From positions 23,547 to 87,546 of the forward strand of contig NZ_JAUASV010000016.1 of assembly GCF_030345695.1 (NCBI RefSeq): a stretch of DNA of 64,000 bases. The letters are read 5' to 3'. Positions 41,850 through 50,511 of this stretch are shown here, in pieces. The DNA comes from Galbitalea sp. SE-J8 (GTDB taxonomy: Bacteria; Actinomycetota; Actinomycetes; Actinomycetales; Microbacteriaceae). Made by a program: the position numbers and the translations under genes. The stretch's first letter is position 1. Every line of letters begins with the position of its first letter. The notes under the pieces were generated by a model. It made no database searches. It worked only from the letters and a program-made list of their open reading frames with translations, and was not told the origin of the DNA.

Positions 41850-42758
41850 GTGAGCAACGAGCACGACCACCACGCGGGCGCCGACCGGCGCCGGCTCGTC
41901 GTCGCGCTCGTCATCACGGTCGCGTTCCTCGGGGTCGAGGTCGTCGGCGCGGCGCTGACCGGCAGCCTCGCGCTGCTCGGAGACGCCGGCCACATGCTCT
42001 CGGACGCGCTCGCGCTCGGGGTCGCGATCGTGGCATCCGTCGTCGCGGCGCGGCCCGCGACCGACCGGGCGACGTTCGGCTTCCGTCGTGCCGAGGTGTT
42101 CGGCGCGCTCGTCAACGGCGCGCTGCTCGCGCTCATCGCGATCGGCGTCGCCGTGGAGGCCGTCGCGCGGCTCGTTCAGGGCGACGCGCACGTCGCGAGC
42201 GGCGGGATGCTCGCCGTCGCCATCGCGGGACTCGTCGCGAACGTCGTGGCCGCCCTCGTGCTGCGCGGCGGAGTGAACCGCTCGATCAACCTGCGCGCCG
42301 CGTATCTGGACGTGCTCGGCGACACGCTCGGTTCGATCGCGGCGATCGTGGCATCCGTCGTCATCCTGACCACCGGGTTCGGCGCGGCCGACGCGATCGC
42401 CTCGCTCGTCATCGCGGCGCTCATCCTGCCGCGCGCGGTCATGCTGCTGCGCGACGTCGTGCACGTGCTCAGCGACGCGGCGCCCCGCGGAACGGATGTC
42501 GAGCAGATCCGCGCGCACATCCTCGGGACGGCGGGAGTCGTCGGCGTGCACGACGTGCACGTCTGGCAGATCACCTCGGGCGCGCCGGTGTTCACCGCGC
42601 ACGTCGTCGTGCAGCCCGCGATCCTCGTCAAGGGGTATGCCGACGACCTGCTCGACCGGCTCGGCAGCTGCCTGACCGAGCACTTCGACGTGGCGCACTC
42701 GACGTTCCAGATCGAGGTCGCCGAACACGCGGAGCACGAGGCGCACGTGCATCGCTAG
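41850..42758 (+). CDS. cation diffusion facilitator metal exporter
   Basis: 302 residues from GTG 41850 (frames open further upstream are only repeat sequence). A His-rich start (NEHDHH) precedes six membrane helices. The metal site is formed by LGDAGHMLSDALALG in helix 2 and AAYLDVLGDTLGS in helix 5, the HxxxD/DxxxD pattern of zinc-type CzcD/ZitB exporters. The cytoplasmic C-terminal domain (VVGVHDVHVWQITSG) and a His-rich tail complete it. It lies next to an Nramp importer and a DtxR-type regulator, so a manganese or zinc balance role is likely. Confidence 0.93.
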   Translation: MSNEHDHHAGADRRRLVVALVITVAFLGVEVVGAALTGSLALLGDAGHMLSDALALGVAIVASVVAARPATDRATFGFRRAEVFGALVNGALLALIAIGVAVEAVARLVQGDAHVASGGMLAVAIAGLVANVVAALVLRGGVNRSINLRAAYLDVLGDTLGSIAAIVASVVILTTGFGAADAIASLVIAALILPRAVMLLRDVVHVLSDAAPRGTDVEQIRAHILGTAGVVGVHDVHVWQITSGAPVFTAHVVVQPAILVKGYADDLLDRLGSCLTEHFDVAHSTFQIEVAEHAEHEAHVHR

Positions 42759-42790
42759 CACGGCCGGCGCGTCGAGTGGCCGCGCGGCGA

Positions 42791-42796
42791 TAGAGT
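42791..42796 (+). promoter_or_regulatory. -10 box of the Nramp gene
   Basis: TAGAGT, 6 nt before GTG 42803; probably leaderless. Confidence 0.5.
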
Positions 42797-42802
42797 TTCG
42801 GG

Positions 42803-44041
42803 GTGCCGAAATCTGCGCTGCGGACTCCGGCTCCGCCCCGCGGCCGGCTCGCACTGCTGCTCGGACCCGCGTTCGTCGCGGCGATCGCGTACGTGGACCC
42901 GGGCAACGTCGCCGCGAACGTGACCGCGGGGGCGCGCTACGGCTACCTGCTCGTCTGGGTGCTGCTCGTCGCGAACGCCGTGGCGGTCATCGTGCAGTAC
43001 CAGTCGGCGAAACTCGGGCTCGTCACCGGGTCGAGCCTGCCCGAGCTGCTCGGCCGGCGGCTGCGGCGCTGGCCGCGCCGAGCGTTCTGGCTGCAGGCCG
43101 AGCTCGTCGCGGCGGCGACGGACCTCGCCGAGGTGCTCGGCGGCGCGATCGCGCTGCACCTGCTCTTCGGCCTGCACCTGCTGCTCGGCGGGGTCATCAT
43201 CGGCCTCGCGTCGATGGCGCTGCTCGTCGTGCAGACGCACCGCGGGCAGCGCTCGTTCGAGGTCGTGATCGTCACCCTGCTCGCGGTCATCCTCGTCGGG
43301 TTCGTCTCGGGCCTGCTCGTCAGCCCCGTCGACGGCGCGGAGTTCGCCGCGGGCATCCTGCCGCGATTCGACGGCACCGACTCGGTGCTCCTCGCGTCGA
43401 GCATGCTCGGCGCGACCGTCATGCCGCACGTCATCTATCTGCACTCCGCGCTCGTGCGCGACCGCCACGGCGGCGGGCTCGCGCCCGGCCGCATCCGCAC
43501 TCTCATCCGCGCAACGCGCTGGGACGTCGCCCTCGCTCTCGTCATCGCCGGCGCGATCAACCTCTCGATGCTCGTGCTCGCGGCGTCGAGCCTGCGCGGC
43601 GCCGCGGGCACGGACACCATCGAGGGCGCGCACGCGATCATCGCGGATGCGCTGGGTCCGGTGATCGCGGCGGCCTTCGCGATCGGGCTGCTGGCATCCG
43701 GTCTGGCCTCGACCTCCGTCGGCACCTACGCCGGGTCGGTGGTCATGGGCGGCCTTCTGCGGGTGCGCGTGCCGCTGCTCGCGCGTCGGGTCGTCACCCT
43801 CATCCCCGCGCTCGTCATCCTCGGCCTCGGCATCGATCCGACTCTCGCGCTCGTCGTGAGCCAGGTCGCGCTGAGCTTCGGGATCCCGTTCGCGCTCGTA
43901 CCGCTGATCTCGCTCGCCGGCTCGCGGCGCGTCATGGGCTCATTCGTGACGAGCGTGCCGCTGCGCGCCGTGAGCTGGGTGGCGACCGCGGGGATCATCG
44001 CGATCAACGTCGTGCTCATCGTGCTGACGTTCGCCGGCTGA
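42803..44041 (+). CDS. mntH: Nramp-family divalent metal (manganese) transporter
   Basis: 412 residues, GTG 42803, about eleven membrane helices. The Nramp metal site is intact: AYVDPGNVAANVTAG in helix 1 (DPGN) and GATVMPHVIYLHSAL in helix 6 (the MPH motif; methionine selects Mn/Fe over Ca). It imports Mn2+ (or Fe2+) with protons. The CDF exporter upstream and the DtxR/MntR-type regulator downstream make this a metal-homeostasis cluster. Confidence 0.94.
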   Translation: MPKSALRTPAPPRGRLALLLGPAFVAAIAYVDPGNVAANVTAGARYGYLLVWVLLVANAVAVIVQYQSAKLGLVTGSSLPELLGRRLRRWPRRAFWLQAELVAAATDLAEVLGGAIALHLLFGLHLLLGGVIIGLASMALLVVQTHRGQRSFEVVIVTLLAVILVGFVSGLLVSPVDGAEFAAGILPRFDGTDSVLLASSMLGATVMPHVIYLHSALVRDRHGGGLAPGRIRTLIRATRWDVALALVIAGAINLSMLVLAASSLRGAAGTDTIEGAHAIIADALGPVIAAAFAIGLLASGLASTSVGTYAGSVVMGGLLRVRVPLLARRVVTLIPALVILGLGIDPTLALVVSQVALSFGIPFALVPLISLAGSRRVMGSFVTSVPLRAVSWVATAGIIAINVVLIVLTFAG

Positions 44042-44100
44042 GCGCCGGGTTTCGTCGCCGGGCGGGAGCGCCGGTTTCCTCCCGGAACGGGCATGCGTTT

Positions 44101-44146
44101 CGGCTACTGGAGTTGCCGCACCACGGTGCACGAACTCCAGTAGCCG
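44101..44146. repeat. perfect 14-bp inverted repeat between mntH and its regulator
   Basis: CGGCTACTGGAGTT (44101-44114) and AACTCCAGTAGCCG (44133-44146) are exact reverse complements; the 18-nt loop contains a further GCACC/GGTGC stem (44118-44122 with 44125-44129). No T-run follows. It may terminate mntH, act as a regulator site or be a dispersed repeat. Confidence 0.7.
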
Positions 44147-44155
44147 GAACGGATG

Positions 44156-44194
44156 CACCAGACGCCAGCACCAGACGCCAGCACCAGACGCCCG
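44156..44194. repeat. 13-bp tandem repeat, three copies
   Basis: CACCAGACGCCAG is repeated twice and a third time with one change (ending CCCG), directly before the regulator promoter. A second small tandem, three copies of ATGACGCCC, forms the start of the following gene. Confidence 0.75.
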
Positions 44195-44195
44195 C

Positions 44196-44201
44196 CACAA
44201 T
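44196..44201 (+). promoter_or_regulatory. possible -10 box of the DtxR-family gene
   Basis: CACAAT, 6 nt before ATG 44208. Confidence 0.35.
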
Positions 44202-44207
44202 GGGCCC

Positions 44208-44849
44208 ATGACGCCCATGACGCCCATGACGCCCGCGCGCGATCGCCGCCCGACGCCGACGGCGATCGAGGACTACGTGAAGGTCGTGTACGCGCACACC
44301 GAGTGGCAGCCCACCCCGATCACGAGCGGAGGCATCGCTGCCCGGCTCGGGCTCGCGCCGTCGACCGCCACGGAGATGGTCAAGCGTCTCGTCGCCGAGG
44401 GGCTGCTGCTGCACGAGCGCTACGGCGCCGTCACGCTCACCGCGCCGGGGCGCGAGCTGGCGCTGCGGATGGTGCGACGGCACCGCCTCATCGAGACGTG
44501 GCTCGTGCGGCAGTTCGACTACCGCTGGGACGAGGTGCACGACGTGGCCGAGGAGCTCGAGCACGCGCTGCCCGACCGCATGCTCGACGCGATCGACGAC
44601 CAGCTCGGCCGCCCGGCCGCGGATCCGCACGGCGACCCGATCCCGACGCGCGAGGGCCGGGTGACGGTTCCGGATGCCGTGCTCCTCGCCGACGCGGACG
44701 GCGGCATCCGTGGCACGATCGTGCGCATCAGCGACCGCGACCCGGCCGTGCTGCGGCTGCTCGACGCCGCGGGGATCGGCGTCGGCACGGCTGTGGGTCG
44801 CGACGACGTGCCGCCCACGGCACGGGACGCGATCTGGATCGCCGGCTGA
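44208..44849 (+). CDS. DtxR/MntR-family metal-dependent regulator
   Basis: 213 residues. Three in-frame ATG codons (44208, 44217, 44226) lie in a nine-base tandem, giving MTPMTPMTP; the first is used here. A winged helix follows (TAIEDYVKVVYAH, TSGGIAARLGLAPSTATEMVKRL). The metal-binding/dimerisation helices carry MVRRHRLIETWLV and WDEVHDVAEELEHALPDRML. A C-terminal SH3-like domain is present (about 145-213). It probably represses mntH when Mn or Fe is sufficient. Confidence 0.92.
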   Translation: MTPMTPMTPARDRRPTPTAIEDYVKVVYAHTEWQPTPITSGGIAARLGLAPSTATEMVKRLVAEGLLLHERYGAVTLTAPGRELALRMVRRHRLIETWLVRQFDYRWDEVHDVAEELEHALPDRMLDAIDDQLGRPAADPHGDPIPTREGRVTVPDAVLLADADGGIRGTIVRISDRDPAVLRLLDAAGIGVGTAVGRDDVPPTARDAIWIAG

Positions 44850-44867
44850 CCGCGAGCCGACCCGTGG

Positions 44868-45602
44868 CTAACCCGCGGGCTTGTCGTTCGAGCGGTCCTG
44901 GTCGAACGCCGATCGATCGAGCGTGAGGGCGCCGCCGTCGGCATCCGTTCCCTCCTCGCGTGCGCGACGTGCCTTACGGGCGCCGCGCACGTAGTGGAAG
45001 GCGGTCGGAACGACGGCGATGAGCACGGCTCCGATGAGGATCATGTCGATGTACTTCTCGACGAACGCCGCGACCGGCGGGATGTACCCGAGCAGGAAGC
45101 CCGCGAGCGTGACGCCCGAACCCCAGATGAACGCGCCGATGATGTTGTAGAGCGAGTACTTGCGATAGCTCATGTGGCCGACGCCGGCGGCGATCGGGGC
45201 GAAGGTGCGCACGATCGGAACGAATCGGGCGATGATCACGGCGAGTCCGCCGAAGCGCTCGAAGAACTGATTGGTGCGGACGACGTTCGCGCGGCTGAAG
45301 AGGCCGCTCTCCTTGCGTTCGAAGATGCGCGGGCCCACCTTGTGCCCGATCAGATACCCGACCTCGCCGCCGAGGAACGCGGCGAACGAGATCGCGAGGC
45401 AGACCCACCAGATCGGGATCGGCACGGCGCCGTTGAACGTCAGGATGCCCATGATGACGAGCAGCGTGTCGCCGGGGAGGATGAAGCCGACGAGCAGTCC
45501 CGTCTCGGCGAAGACGATCCCGCACACGATGAGCAGCGAGATCGCACCGAAGCCCGCGAGGTGATGCGGATCGAGGAAGGGGAGAAGAGCGGTGGGGGCC
45601 AC
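44868..45602 (-). CDS. DedA family membrane protein
   Basis: 244 residues from GTG 45600-45602; the frame stays open through the adjacent tRNA gene, but that extension is not credible. Features of the DedA/VTT family: FAETGLLVGFILPGDTLLV, FLGGEVGYLIGHKVGPRIF, FERFGGLAVIIARFVPIVRTFAPI (with the conserved Arg) and GAFIWGSGVTLAGFLLGY. The C-terminus is charged and cytoplasmic. DedA proteins act as phospholipid or undecaprenyl-phosphate flippases or related transporters. It is convergent with the DtxR-type gene. Confidence 0.92.
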   Translation of the reverse strand: MAPTALLPFLDPHHLAGFGAISLLIVCGIVFAETGLLVGFILPGDTLLVIMGILTFNGAVPIPIWWVCLAISFAAFLGGEVGYLIGHKVGPRIFERKESGLFSRANVVRTNQFFERFGGLAVIIARFVPIVRTFAPIAAGVGHMSYRKYSLYNIIGAFIWGSGVTLAGFLLGYIPPVAAFVEKYIDMILIGAVLIAVVPTAFHYVRGARKARRAREEGTDADGGALTLDRSAFDQDRSNDKPAG

Positions 45603-45650
45603 GAGGCTGCTCCAGTCGTTGTGGTCGCTGTGCCCGGGCCGGATCGACCG

Positions 45651-45732
45651 TGCGGGAGAAGGGACTCGAACCCTCACGCCTTTCGGCACAGGAACCTAAA
45701 TCCTGCGTGTCTGCCAGTTCCACCACTCCCGC
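45651..45732 (-). tRNA. tRNA-Leu (anticodon UAG)
   Basis: On the minus strand the acceptor arm GCGGGAG/CTCCCGC closes an 82-nt class II tRNA. The anticodon stem CAGGA/TCCTG holds loop TTTAGGT, giving anticodon TAG. A long variable arm (GCC-GAAA-GGC) and the T arm with TTCGAGT follow. The discriminator is A; CCA is not encoded. Confidence 0.95.
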
Positions 45733-45888
45733 GGGCGCCCCCAAGTGTAGTGAGCGGGCCGTCGCTCAACCCTGTGTGTCGAGCACGTCCGCGACCGCGG
45801 CGAGCGGCATCCGCTCTCCGTTCGTCCGCAGGTCCCATCCACCAGACGTCGCAGGGCTCGCGTCCATTGCATCCCCAGCGAGACCGTC

Positions 45889-45894
45889 TAGCGT
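45889..45894 (+). promoter_or_regulatory. -10 box of the PGPGW protein gene
   Basis: TAGCGT, 7 nt before ATG 45902; probably leaderless. Confidence 0.5.
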
Positions 45895-45901
45895 CTGGCC
45901 C

Positions 45902-46243
45902 ATGACGACGGATGCGGGCGCCGCCCGAACGACCCGGTCCGGTGCCGGAAGCCGCGGAGCGGTGCGGGTGACGGCGAGCCGGGTGCGTGGCGTCATCCGT
46001 CGCAGCCCGCGCGCCGACCGGGTGTACCGCGCCGGCGTCGGGGTCGTCGGCGGCGCGACCGTCGCCCTCGGTGTCGTGCTCATGCCGCTGCCCGGTCCGG
46101 GCACACTCATCTCGCTCGGCGGGCTGGCGATCCTCGGCACCGAGTTCCGCGGTGCGGCGAAGGTCAACGTCGGCGCCAAGCGCGTCGTGAATCGCGCCGT
46201 CGAGATCGTGCGGGCGCGCCGGCAACGCCGCTCGCGGCAGTAA
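45902..46243 (+). CDS. PGPGW/TIGR02611-type small membrane protein
   Basis: 113 residues from ATG 45902. The basic N-terminus (about 45 residues) is followed by two membrane helices joined by VLMPLPGPGTLISLGGLAIL, the signature of the putative transmembrane PGPGW family, and GTEFRGAAKVNVGAKR. The C-terminus is very basic (RRQRRSRQ). The function is unknown in the family. Confidence 0.8.
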   Translation: MTTDAGAARTTRSGAGSRGAVRVTASRVRGVIRRSPRADRVYRAGVGVVGGATVALGVVLMPLPGPGTLISLGGLAILGTEFRGAAKVNVGAKRVVNRAVEIVRARRQRRSRQ

Positions 46244-46277
46244 CGCCGCGCATCCGGGCCGCCGATCACCCCGTCGA

Positions 46278-47279
46278 TCACCCCGCCGACGGGATGAGCG
46301 TGTGCGGGCTGACGATCCGTGAGACGGATCCGCGCCCGGCGAGCAGGTCGATGAGCGCGTCGATGGCGGCCCGCGCCAGAGTGTCGACGGGATCGACGAT
46401 CGCCACCGTGCGGGGCGCGTCCCCGGGAAGGCCGGACGTGCCGAAGGTGACGATGTCGAGCCGCGGATCGTCGGGGTGGCGCGCGTCGATGAAGGCAGCG
46501 ATGAGGCGGTCGGTCGCGGTGAAGCTCTGCGTGACGACGAGCGCGGTGGGCGCGTCTCGATCGAGCAGCGCACGGAAGGCGCGATCGTCGGCCACGGGAT
46601 CGTCCTCGGGGAAGTGGGATGAGACCCGCACGCCCGCGTCGTGCGCAGCGCGCCCGATGCCGTCGACCGTGCGATCGACGTAGAGGTATCCGCCCCGACG
46701 CTCCTGCTCCCGGGGACCGGCATAGGCGATCGAGGTGTGCCCCCGTCCCGCGAGATGACCGACGGCGAGGGCGGTCGCGCGTCGGAAGTCGTAGTCGACG
46801 AAGGGGAGGGACCCCTCGAGCGGCTCGCCGATGGCGACCGTCGGCATGCCGAGTTCTTCCAGGGCGCTCGCCCGGCGGTCACCGGGGCGCGTGGACATCA
46901 GGATGACGCCGTCCGCGCGCCCGCCGCGCATGATGTCGAGGATCGACTGCGGCTCGGAGTGCGTCTCGCTCGCGATCAGGAGGTCGTATCCCCGGGCGCG
47001 GGCCGCCGCGGTGACCTGCAGCAGGTAGAGGCCGAGCCAGCCGTCCGCGCCGCCGACGCCGTCCGGCACGGAGAGCGCGATCGTGTTCGTCGAGCCGCCG
47101 CGCAGCGCCTGGGCGGCGGCTCGGGGGGTGTATGCGAGCTCGGCCGCCGCGGCGAGCACGCGCGCACGGACCTTCTCCGAGATCGGCCGGGTCGAGTTCA
47201 GGACGTACGACACCGTGCTCTGCGACACGCCGGCCAAGCGGGCCACGTCCGTCATCGACGCGTTCTTCCTCTGCGGCAT
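46278..47279 (-). CDS. LacI-family transcriptional regulator
   Basis: 333 residues from ATG 47277-47279. The helix-turn-helix is SMTDVARLAGVSQSTVSYVL with hinge TPRAAAQALRGG. The sensor domain (NTIALSVPDG to the end) is complete. It is divergent from a sugar ABC importer and a GH13 alpha-glucosidase, which it probably represses in the absence of an alpha-glucoside. A possible operator, GATTGT-N4-ACAATC, lies in the shared 260-bp region and differs from the CCGAAACGTTTCGG site of the mannose locus. Confidence 0.92.
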   Translation of the reverse strand: MPQRKNASMTDVARLAGVSQSTVSYVLNSTRPISEKVRARVLAAAAELAYTPRAAAQALRGGSTNTIALSVPDGVGGADGWLGLYLLQVTAAARARGYDLLIASETHSEPQSILDIMRGGRADGVILMSTRPGDRRASALEELGMPTVAIGEPLEGSLPFVDYDFRRATALAVGHLAGRGHTSIAYAGPREQERRGGYLYVDRTVDGIGRAAHDAGVRVSSHFPEDDPVADDRAFRALLDRDAPTALVVTQSFTATDRLIAAFIDARHPDDPRLDIVTFGTSGLPGDAPRTVAIVDPVDTLARAAIDALIDLLAGRGSVSRIVSPHTLIPSAG

Positions 47280-47351
47280 CCGTGCGACCTCTCTGTTGTC
47301 GTGCGGGGTCGGCGTGCGGGCGCAGGCGTCGTGTTCTCCGACCCCGCTGTC

Positions 47352-47367
47352 GATTGTATCAACAATC
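47352..47367. promoter_or_regulatory. candidate LacI operator of the alpha-glucoside locus
   Basis: GATTGT and ACAATC form a 6-bp inverted repeat around ATCA, between the divergent LacI and binding-protein genes. It lacks the central CG common in LacI operators, so the call is tentative. Confidence 0.4.
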
Positions 47368-47539
47368 TCATCGATTACGGATCACGCATCGCGGTGTGAA
47401 ATCTGTGTTACATCGCCCCTCTTTCGATGACGGCGGGCCAGGGCGACGGATACGGTGCGTGATACGAATCGACGACGGAGACGATGAAACCAGAAGTCGA
47501 TCGATGATCGACGACGAGAGCAGCAAGAGAGTGAGTCCG

Positions 47540-48739
47540 ATGCCCACCATCCGCCCGAAGACCCGGGGCCTGATCGCCGCATCCGCCGTCGCCGCCGTCG
47601 CGACAGTCCTGTCCGGCTGCGCCGCGTCCCCCGCGACCGACGCCGCAGTGGACGAGATCACCGTCTGGACGGGTCTGCCGTACGACTCGTTCCAGAAGCC
47701 GAACAAGGCGGCCTTCGACGCGTGCGCGGCCACCACCGGCGTGAAGGCGAAGCTCGAGGACTTCCCTCCCGGTGACCTGACCGCGAAGGTCATCCAGGCG
47801 GCGACGTCGGGCGACCTGCCGGATCTGCTCTACCTGGAGGGGACGGACCTCTCGCGCGTCGCCGAGACGGGCGTGCTCAATCCGCTCTCGGACTTCGACC
47901 TCGATGCGAGCGACTACTACCCGATCGTCGAGGACATGGGGTCGTACGACGGCGAGCTCTACGGCATCGCGCCCGGGGTGAACACCGTCGGCGTCTTCTA
48001 CAACAAGGACATCTTCGACGCCGCGGGAGTGGCCGTGCCGACGACGTTCGCCGAACTGCGCGCCGCCGCGAAGACGCTCACGACCCCCGACATCCAGGGT
48101 TTCGCGCTCTCGGCCGACAGCGGCACCGGCCCGTACGTCTTCCTGCCCTTCCTGCTCAGCGCGGGCGGAGACCCGGCCGAGCTCGACAGCCCGGCCGCCG
48201 TCGAGGCGCTCCAGCTGTGGAAGGGCCTGCTCGACGACGGCTCGACCAGCGCTTCGGCGACGACGATCGGCTGGGACGCGCAGGATGCGTTCCGCGCCGA
48301 CAAGGCGGCCATGGTGATGTCCGGCTCCTGGCTCTTCTCCGAGGGTCTCGGCATGAACATGGGGGTCTTCCCGGTGCCGACGCCGGACGGCACGGGCACC
48401 CCGGTCTCTCCGATCGGCGGCGAGCTGTGGACGATCCCGACCACGGACGACGCCCACCAGGCCGCCGCGGCGAAGGTCCTCGCCTGCATCACGGACGACA
48501 AGAACTCACTGGCGATGGCGATGGCGTCCCACCGCACCCCGAGCAAGACGACGATCGCGGACGCCTATCTCGACGCGAACCCGGATGAGGCCGCCCTCAT
48601 CGACCTGATCGATGGCGCCTACCTCCGCGATCCGGAGAAGACCGGGGACCAGAACGAGCGCATCGCGACGGCCGTGCAGGATGCCCTGGCCAACGGCACC
48701 GATCCGGCGACCGCCCTCGCGAAGGTCGCCGGCGACTGA
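47540..48739 (+). CDS. sugar ABC transporter substrate-binding lipoprotein
   Basis: 399 residues from ATG 47540; GTG 47531 and ATG 47504 are in-frame alternatives. Signal sequence with lipobox LSGC at about residues 25-28, then a family 1 solute-binding protein: DEITVWTGLPYD, GVFYNKDIFDAAGVAVPTT, GGELWTIPTT. It captures the sugar outside the membrane. The two permeases and a GH13 enzyme downstream suggest a maltose, trehalose, sucrose or isomaltose-type substrate. No ATPase gene accompanies it. Confidence 0.92.
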   Translation: MPTIRPKTRGLIAASAVAAVATVLSGCAASPATDAAVDEITVWTGLPYDSFQKPNKAAFDACAATTGVKAKLEDFPPGDLTAKVIQAATSGDLPDLLYLEGTDLSRVAETGVLNPLSDFDLDASDYYPIVEDMGSYDGELYGIAPGVNTVGVFYNKDIFDAAGVAVPTTFAELRAAAKTLTTPDIQGFALSADSGTGPYVFLPFLLSAGGDPAELDSPAAVEALQLWKGLLDDGSTSASATTIGWDAQDAFRADKAAMVMSGSWLFSEGLGMNMGVFPVPTPDGTGTPVSPIGGELWTIPTTDDAHQAAAAKVLACITDDKNSLAMAMASHRTPSKTTIADAYLDANPDEAALIDLIDGAYLRDPEKTGDQNERIATAVQDALANGTDPATALAKVAGD

Positions 48740-48755
48740 GCCGATCGGGACACCG

Positions 48756-49679
48756 ATGACCCCATCTCCACCACGCACCGCCGGGTCGCTTCGCGCGCCA
48801 CGAGTGCGTCTGACCACGGCTCGGCGAGAGCAGCTCGTGCATGCGGCGTTCGTCATCCCGGCGTTCCTGTACATCCTGTACTTCTTCGGCTACCCGCTGA
48901 TCAAGAACGTGTGGATGAGCTTCGTCGACTTCCGCACGGCCACCTTCATCACGGGCAGGGCGCCCTGGGTCGGGTTCGAGAACTATGCGAGCGTGCTCGC
49001 CACGTCCGTTCTGCCGCTCGCCACGGTGAACACGATCGTCATCACCGCGGTGACCGTCGTGGCGCAGCTCGTGATCGGCCTCGCCATCGCGTCCTTCTTC
49101 AGCACGCGCTTTCCGGGGAACCGGTTCTTCTCGGGGGCGCTCCTGCTGCCGTGGCTGCTGCCCATGGTCGCGACCGCCGCGGTATGGCGGTGGCTGCTGA
49201 GAGACGGCGGCCCGCTGGTCGGGCTGTTGCACCTGCACAACTCGCCGTTCGCGGATCCGGCGCTCGCGCTCGCCTCGGTGATCCTCATCAACATCTGGCT
49301 CGGCGTGCCGTTCTACGTGATCATCCTGACCGCGGCGCTGCAGAACGTGCCGAAGGACCAGCTCGAAGCGGCGAACCTCGACGGGGCCGGTCGCCTGGCC
49401 AGGTTCTGGCACATCACCCTGCCCAACATCCGTCCGCAGCTCGCGGTGTCGACGACGCTCACCATCATCTACACGCTCAAGGTGCTCGAGCTGCCGCTCA
49501 TCCTCACGGGCGGCGGCCCGGCGAATGCGACGCAGACGCTCGGCACCGTGGCGTACGCGCTGTCCTTCAAGAAGTTCCAGTTCGGCGAGGGCGCGGCGGT
49601 CGGCAACATCCTGATGCTCGTCACGCTCGTGTTCGCCATCGCGTATGTGATCCTCGCCGCCCGCAAGGAGAAGCAATGA
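48756..49679 (+). CDS. sugar ABC transporter permease (MalF type)
   Basis: 307 residues, ATG 48756. A cytoplasmic basic N-terminus (about 28 residues) is followed by six membrane helices. The EAA-loop is LEAANLDGAGRLARFWHITL (about residues 205-224). The end overlaps the next permease start by 4 nt (ATGA), so the pair is cotranslated. Confidence 0.93.
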   Translation: MTPSPPRTAGSLRAPRVRLTTARREQLVHAAFVIPAFLYILYFFGYPLIKNVWMSFVDFRTATFITGRAPWVGFENYASVLATSVLPLATVNTIVITAVTVVAQLVIGLAIASFFSTRFPGNRFFSGALLLPWLLPMVATAAVWRWLLRDGGPLVGLLHLHNSPFADPALALASVILINIWLGVPFYVIILTAALQNVPKDQLEAANLDGAGRLARFWHITLPNIRPQLAVSTTLTIIYTLKVLELPLILTGGGPANATQTLGTVAYALSFKKFQFGEGAAVGNILMLVTLVFAIAYVILAARKEKQ

Positions 49680-50494
49680 CCGCCGCAGCCCGACTCTCGC
49701 CGTGGCTCAAGACGCTCGGCGCCGTGGGCATCCTGGTCGCGATGCTCTATCCCGTCTACTGGCTGGTCAGCGCATCGTTCCAGCCCGGCGCATCCGCCGC
49801 GACCATCCAGGCGATCCCGCCCTCGTTCGACCTCACGTCGTTCCGGAAGGCCGTCGACGAGCAGCTCGGGCCGATCCTCACGAGCCTGGCCGTCGCGATC
49901 GGCACAGCGCTGCTGTCCATCGTGATCGCTGCGCCCGCCGCCTTCGGCCTGTCCCGCCTGCGCAGCCGCTTCGTCGACGTCGTGCTGATCACGCTCTTCA
50001 TCGCCCAGATCGTGCCCGGCATCGTGCTGTCGAACTCGCTCTACACGATGTTCCAGAGCATCGGCCTGCTCAATACGATCCCCGGCCTCATCCTCGCGAA
50101 CGCCTCCGGCAGCCTGCCGTTCGCGCTGCTCCTGCTGCGCTCGTTCATGCTGGAGATCGACCAGGAGGTCCTCGAGGCCGCGCGCCTGGACGGCGCGGGT
50201 GCGGTGCGCACGCTGCTCCAGATCGTCGCGCCGATCAGCCGCAACGCGCTGATCACGGCCGGCGTCTTCGGCTTCCTCGCGGGGTGGGGCGACTTCCTCT
50301 TCGCCCTCACGCTGAGCACCGGCTCCGAACTGAAGACCATGACCGTCGGGGTGTACGAGTACATCTCATCGCCGAACGTCGATTGGAGCACGGTGATGGC
50401 CGCGAGCGTTCTCGCGAGCCTGCCGGCGATCGTCCTGCTCATCGTCTCGCAGCGTTACCTCCGGGTCGGCCTCGGTGCCGGCTCCGGAAAGTGA
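49676..50494 (+). CDS. sugar ABC transporter permease (MalG type)
   Basis: 272 residues from ATG 49676, overlapping the MalF-type gene. Six membrane helices; EAA-loop LEAARLDGAGAVRTLLQIVA (about residues 163-182). It completes the CUT1 importer of the alpha-glucoside locus. The GH13 gene follows within 17 nt. Confidence 0.93.
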   Translation: MTAAARLSPWLKTLGAVGILVAMLYPVYWLVSASFQPGASAATIQAIPPSFDLTSFRKAVDEQLGPILTSLAVAIGTALLSIVIAAPAAFGLSRLRSRFVDVVLITLFIAQIVPGIVLSNSLYTMFQSIGLLNTIPGLILANASGSLPFALLLLRSFMLEIDQEVLEAARLDGAGAVRTLLQIVAPISRNALITAGVFGFLAGWGDFLFALTLSTGSELKTMTVGVYEYISSPNVDWSTVMAASVLASLPAIVLLIVSQRYLRVGLGAGSGK

Positions 50495-50511
50495 AAGGAA
50501 AGCACGTCACC

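Noticed and set aside
44156..44194. The 13-bp tandem repeats as replication iterons
   Set aside because: Only three copies, no AT-rich region and no replication gene nearby.
44868..45689. A longer DedA protein starting inside the tRNA gene
   Set aside because: The first 29 residues would be encoded by tRNA-Leu and spacer; GTG 45602 starts at the usual place for the family.
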